Source of the DNA: Streptomyces violens
Lineage (GTDB): Bacteria > Actinomycetota > Actinomycetes > Streptomycetales > Streptomycetaceae
Direction of reading: 5' to 3'
NCBI RefSeq assembly: GCF_000717745.1
Contig: NZ_JOBH01000008.1
Location: 124,001-188,000 of the forward strand
Length of the DNA stretch: 64,000 bases
Numbering within the stretch: position 1 is the stretch's first letter; every line of letters starts with the position of its first letter. Made by a program: the position numbers and the translations under genes. The notes under the pieces were generated by a model. That model saw only the letters and a program-made list of their open reading frames with translations, was not told the DNA's origin and did no database searches. Positions 63,442 through 64,000 of this stretch are shown here, one piece after another.

Positions 63442-64000
63442 ATGGAAAGCGGCCAGAAAATCAACGCCTTCTTCAGCCTGCAGATCCCCCCTGAGCTGGT
63501 GGACGGCATGATCACCCTGCAGCGGCAACGCGACGCGGTCCAGCCGCAGGAACGCGAGGAGATCCACATCACGCTGGCCTTCCTCGCCGGTGCCGACGCG
63601 GCGAAGATCGCGGACGCGGCAGCGCTGATCAGCGGAAGAACGTGGCCGGTCCCCCGCATCCGCTTCACCGGCGAGGTGCGGCACGGCAGCTGGGACCTCA
63701 AGAAGAAGAATCCCGACTACCGCTATGACGACGCCACCATCCAGAAGGGGGAGCAGATCCGGCTGGGCGTCGAGCCCGTACCGGAACTCTGCGGCATCTA
63801 CTCCGACCTGACGCAGCACCTGGGTGGCGCGGAGGACGGCTACTGGCCCCACGTCACGCTCGGCCTGGCCCGCGCGGACGTCCCCGCCGCCTCGATGGCG
63901 GACCTGGACATCCCTTCCGCGAGCGGCCCGGCGCCGAGCCTGGACCTGCGGCAGTCGGGCAGCGCGACGCGCTTCAGGGTCCTGGTGCGCAGAGACCTCA
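63442..64000 (+). CDS. 2H phosphoesterase / 2'-5' RNA ligase-like protein, 3' end outside
   Basis: ATG at 63442 with GAGGAG upstream; the frame is open to the window edge, so the C-terminus is missing (186 residues visible). Both conserved H-x-T motifs of the 2H superfamily are present: H42-I-T44 (EIHITLAFL) and H137-V-T139 (GYWPHVTLGLA), spaced as in LigT / ThpR / CPDase proteins. The fold hydrolyses or ligates 2',5'- or cyclic phosphate ends of RNA. The EIHITLAFLAGADAAKIADAA part is typical. RNA repair or cyclic-phosphate turnover are possible roles. Confidence 0.88.
   Translation, partial: MESGQKINAFFSLQIPPELVDGMITLQRQRDAVQPQEREEIHITLAFLAGADAAKIADAAALISGRTWPVPRIRFTGEVRHGSWDLKKKNPDYRYDDATIQKGEQIRLGVEPVPELCGIYSDLTQHLGGAEDGYWPHVTLGLARADVPAASMADLDIPSASGPAPSLDLRQSGSATRFRVLVRRDL

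Overview
The window looks like chromosomal DNA of a Streptomyces or very close actinomycete. Base composition is very GC-rich with strong third-position GC. GTG and TTG starts are common, and many genes are coupled by 1-4 base overlaps. Recognisable Streptomyces signatures include a DasR-type site before a chitinase, a PhoP-type 11-bp repeat box before a PstS-like lipoprotein, a single TTA (bldA-type) codon in a response regulator, and AfsR/LuxR-like large ATPase regulators. I see no rRNA, tRNA, CRISPR array, transposase or prophage genes, so this reads as accessory, arm-like metabolic and transport content rather than a mobile island.

Layout. 1-5.6 kb: end of a nitroreductase, a FUSC-type membrane protein, a CaiB/BaiF CoA-transferase and a membrane-anchored esterase. 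5.6-9.2 kb: secreted GH18 chitinase, a PstS-like phosphate-binding lipoprotein and a small secreted SH3-like protein. 9.4-15.8 kb: an OmpR-type two-component system facing a lipoprotein / RND-type adaptor / ABC ATPase / FtsX permease operon whose promoter carries three 11-bp direct repeats. 16-24 kb: an NB-ARC/LuxR regulator, a lipoprotein, a MarR/MFS pair, a divergent acetyltransferase / XRE-cupin pair with overlapping start codons, and a divergent BenE transporter / XRE-cupin pair. 24-33.5 kb: a DUF1479 oxygenase-like protein with a ROK regulator, a nucleosidase, an old yellow enzyme preceded by a tandem 21-bp repeat, a hydrolase, an amino-acid permease, a second PstS and a flavodoxin-fold reductase.

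33.5-38.1 kb holds a benzoylformate module: aldehyde dehydrogenase, AAHS-type MFS importer and a benzoylformate decarboxylase whose catalytic residues fall at the same numbers as in the Pseudomonas enzyme. 38.1-44.3 kb has a 1469-residue P-type ATPase with a degenerate N-terminal copy of the ATPase core, a divergent small membrane protein, and a YihY/BrkB protein. 44.4-47.3 kb: SDR, NTPase, DUF2243 and CtaG-like membrane proteins. 47.4-52 kb: betaine-aldehyde-dehydrogenase-like enzyme, GMC (choline-dehydrogenase-like) oxidoreductase and an APC permease as one operon. 52-55.2 kb: SDR, SRPBCC and a phytoene-dehydrogenase-like flavoprotein.

55.2-61.9 kb is a seven-gene sugar operon (Gfo/Idh/MocA dehydrogenase, DUF6807, cupin, solute-binding protein, two permeases, a small membrane protein) under a promoter with a LacI-type operator; its own ATPase is absent, which suggests use of a shared ATPase such as MsiK. 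The window ends with a CDP-alcohol phosphatidyltransferase, a frameshifted remnant of a large regulator, and a truncated 2H phosphoesterase.

The most interesting points are the bldA-type codon plus repeat operator and shared cysteine motifs in the two-component/ABC locus, the duplicated-degenerate P-type ATPase with its divergent small partner, the overlapping-start divergent regulator pair, and several unassigned but clear tandem or inverted repeats in promoters.
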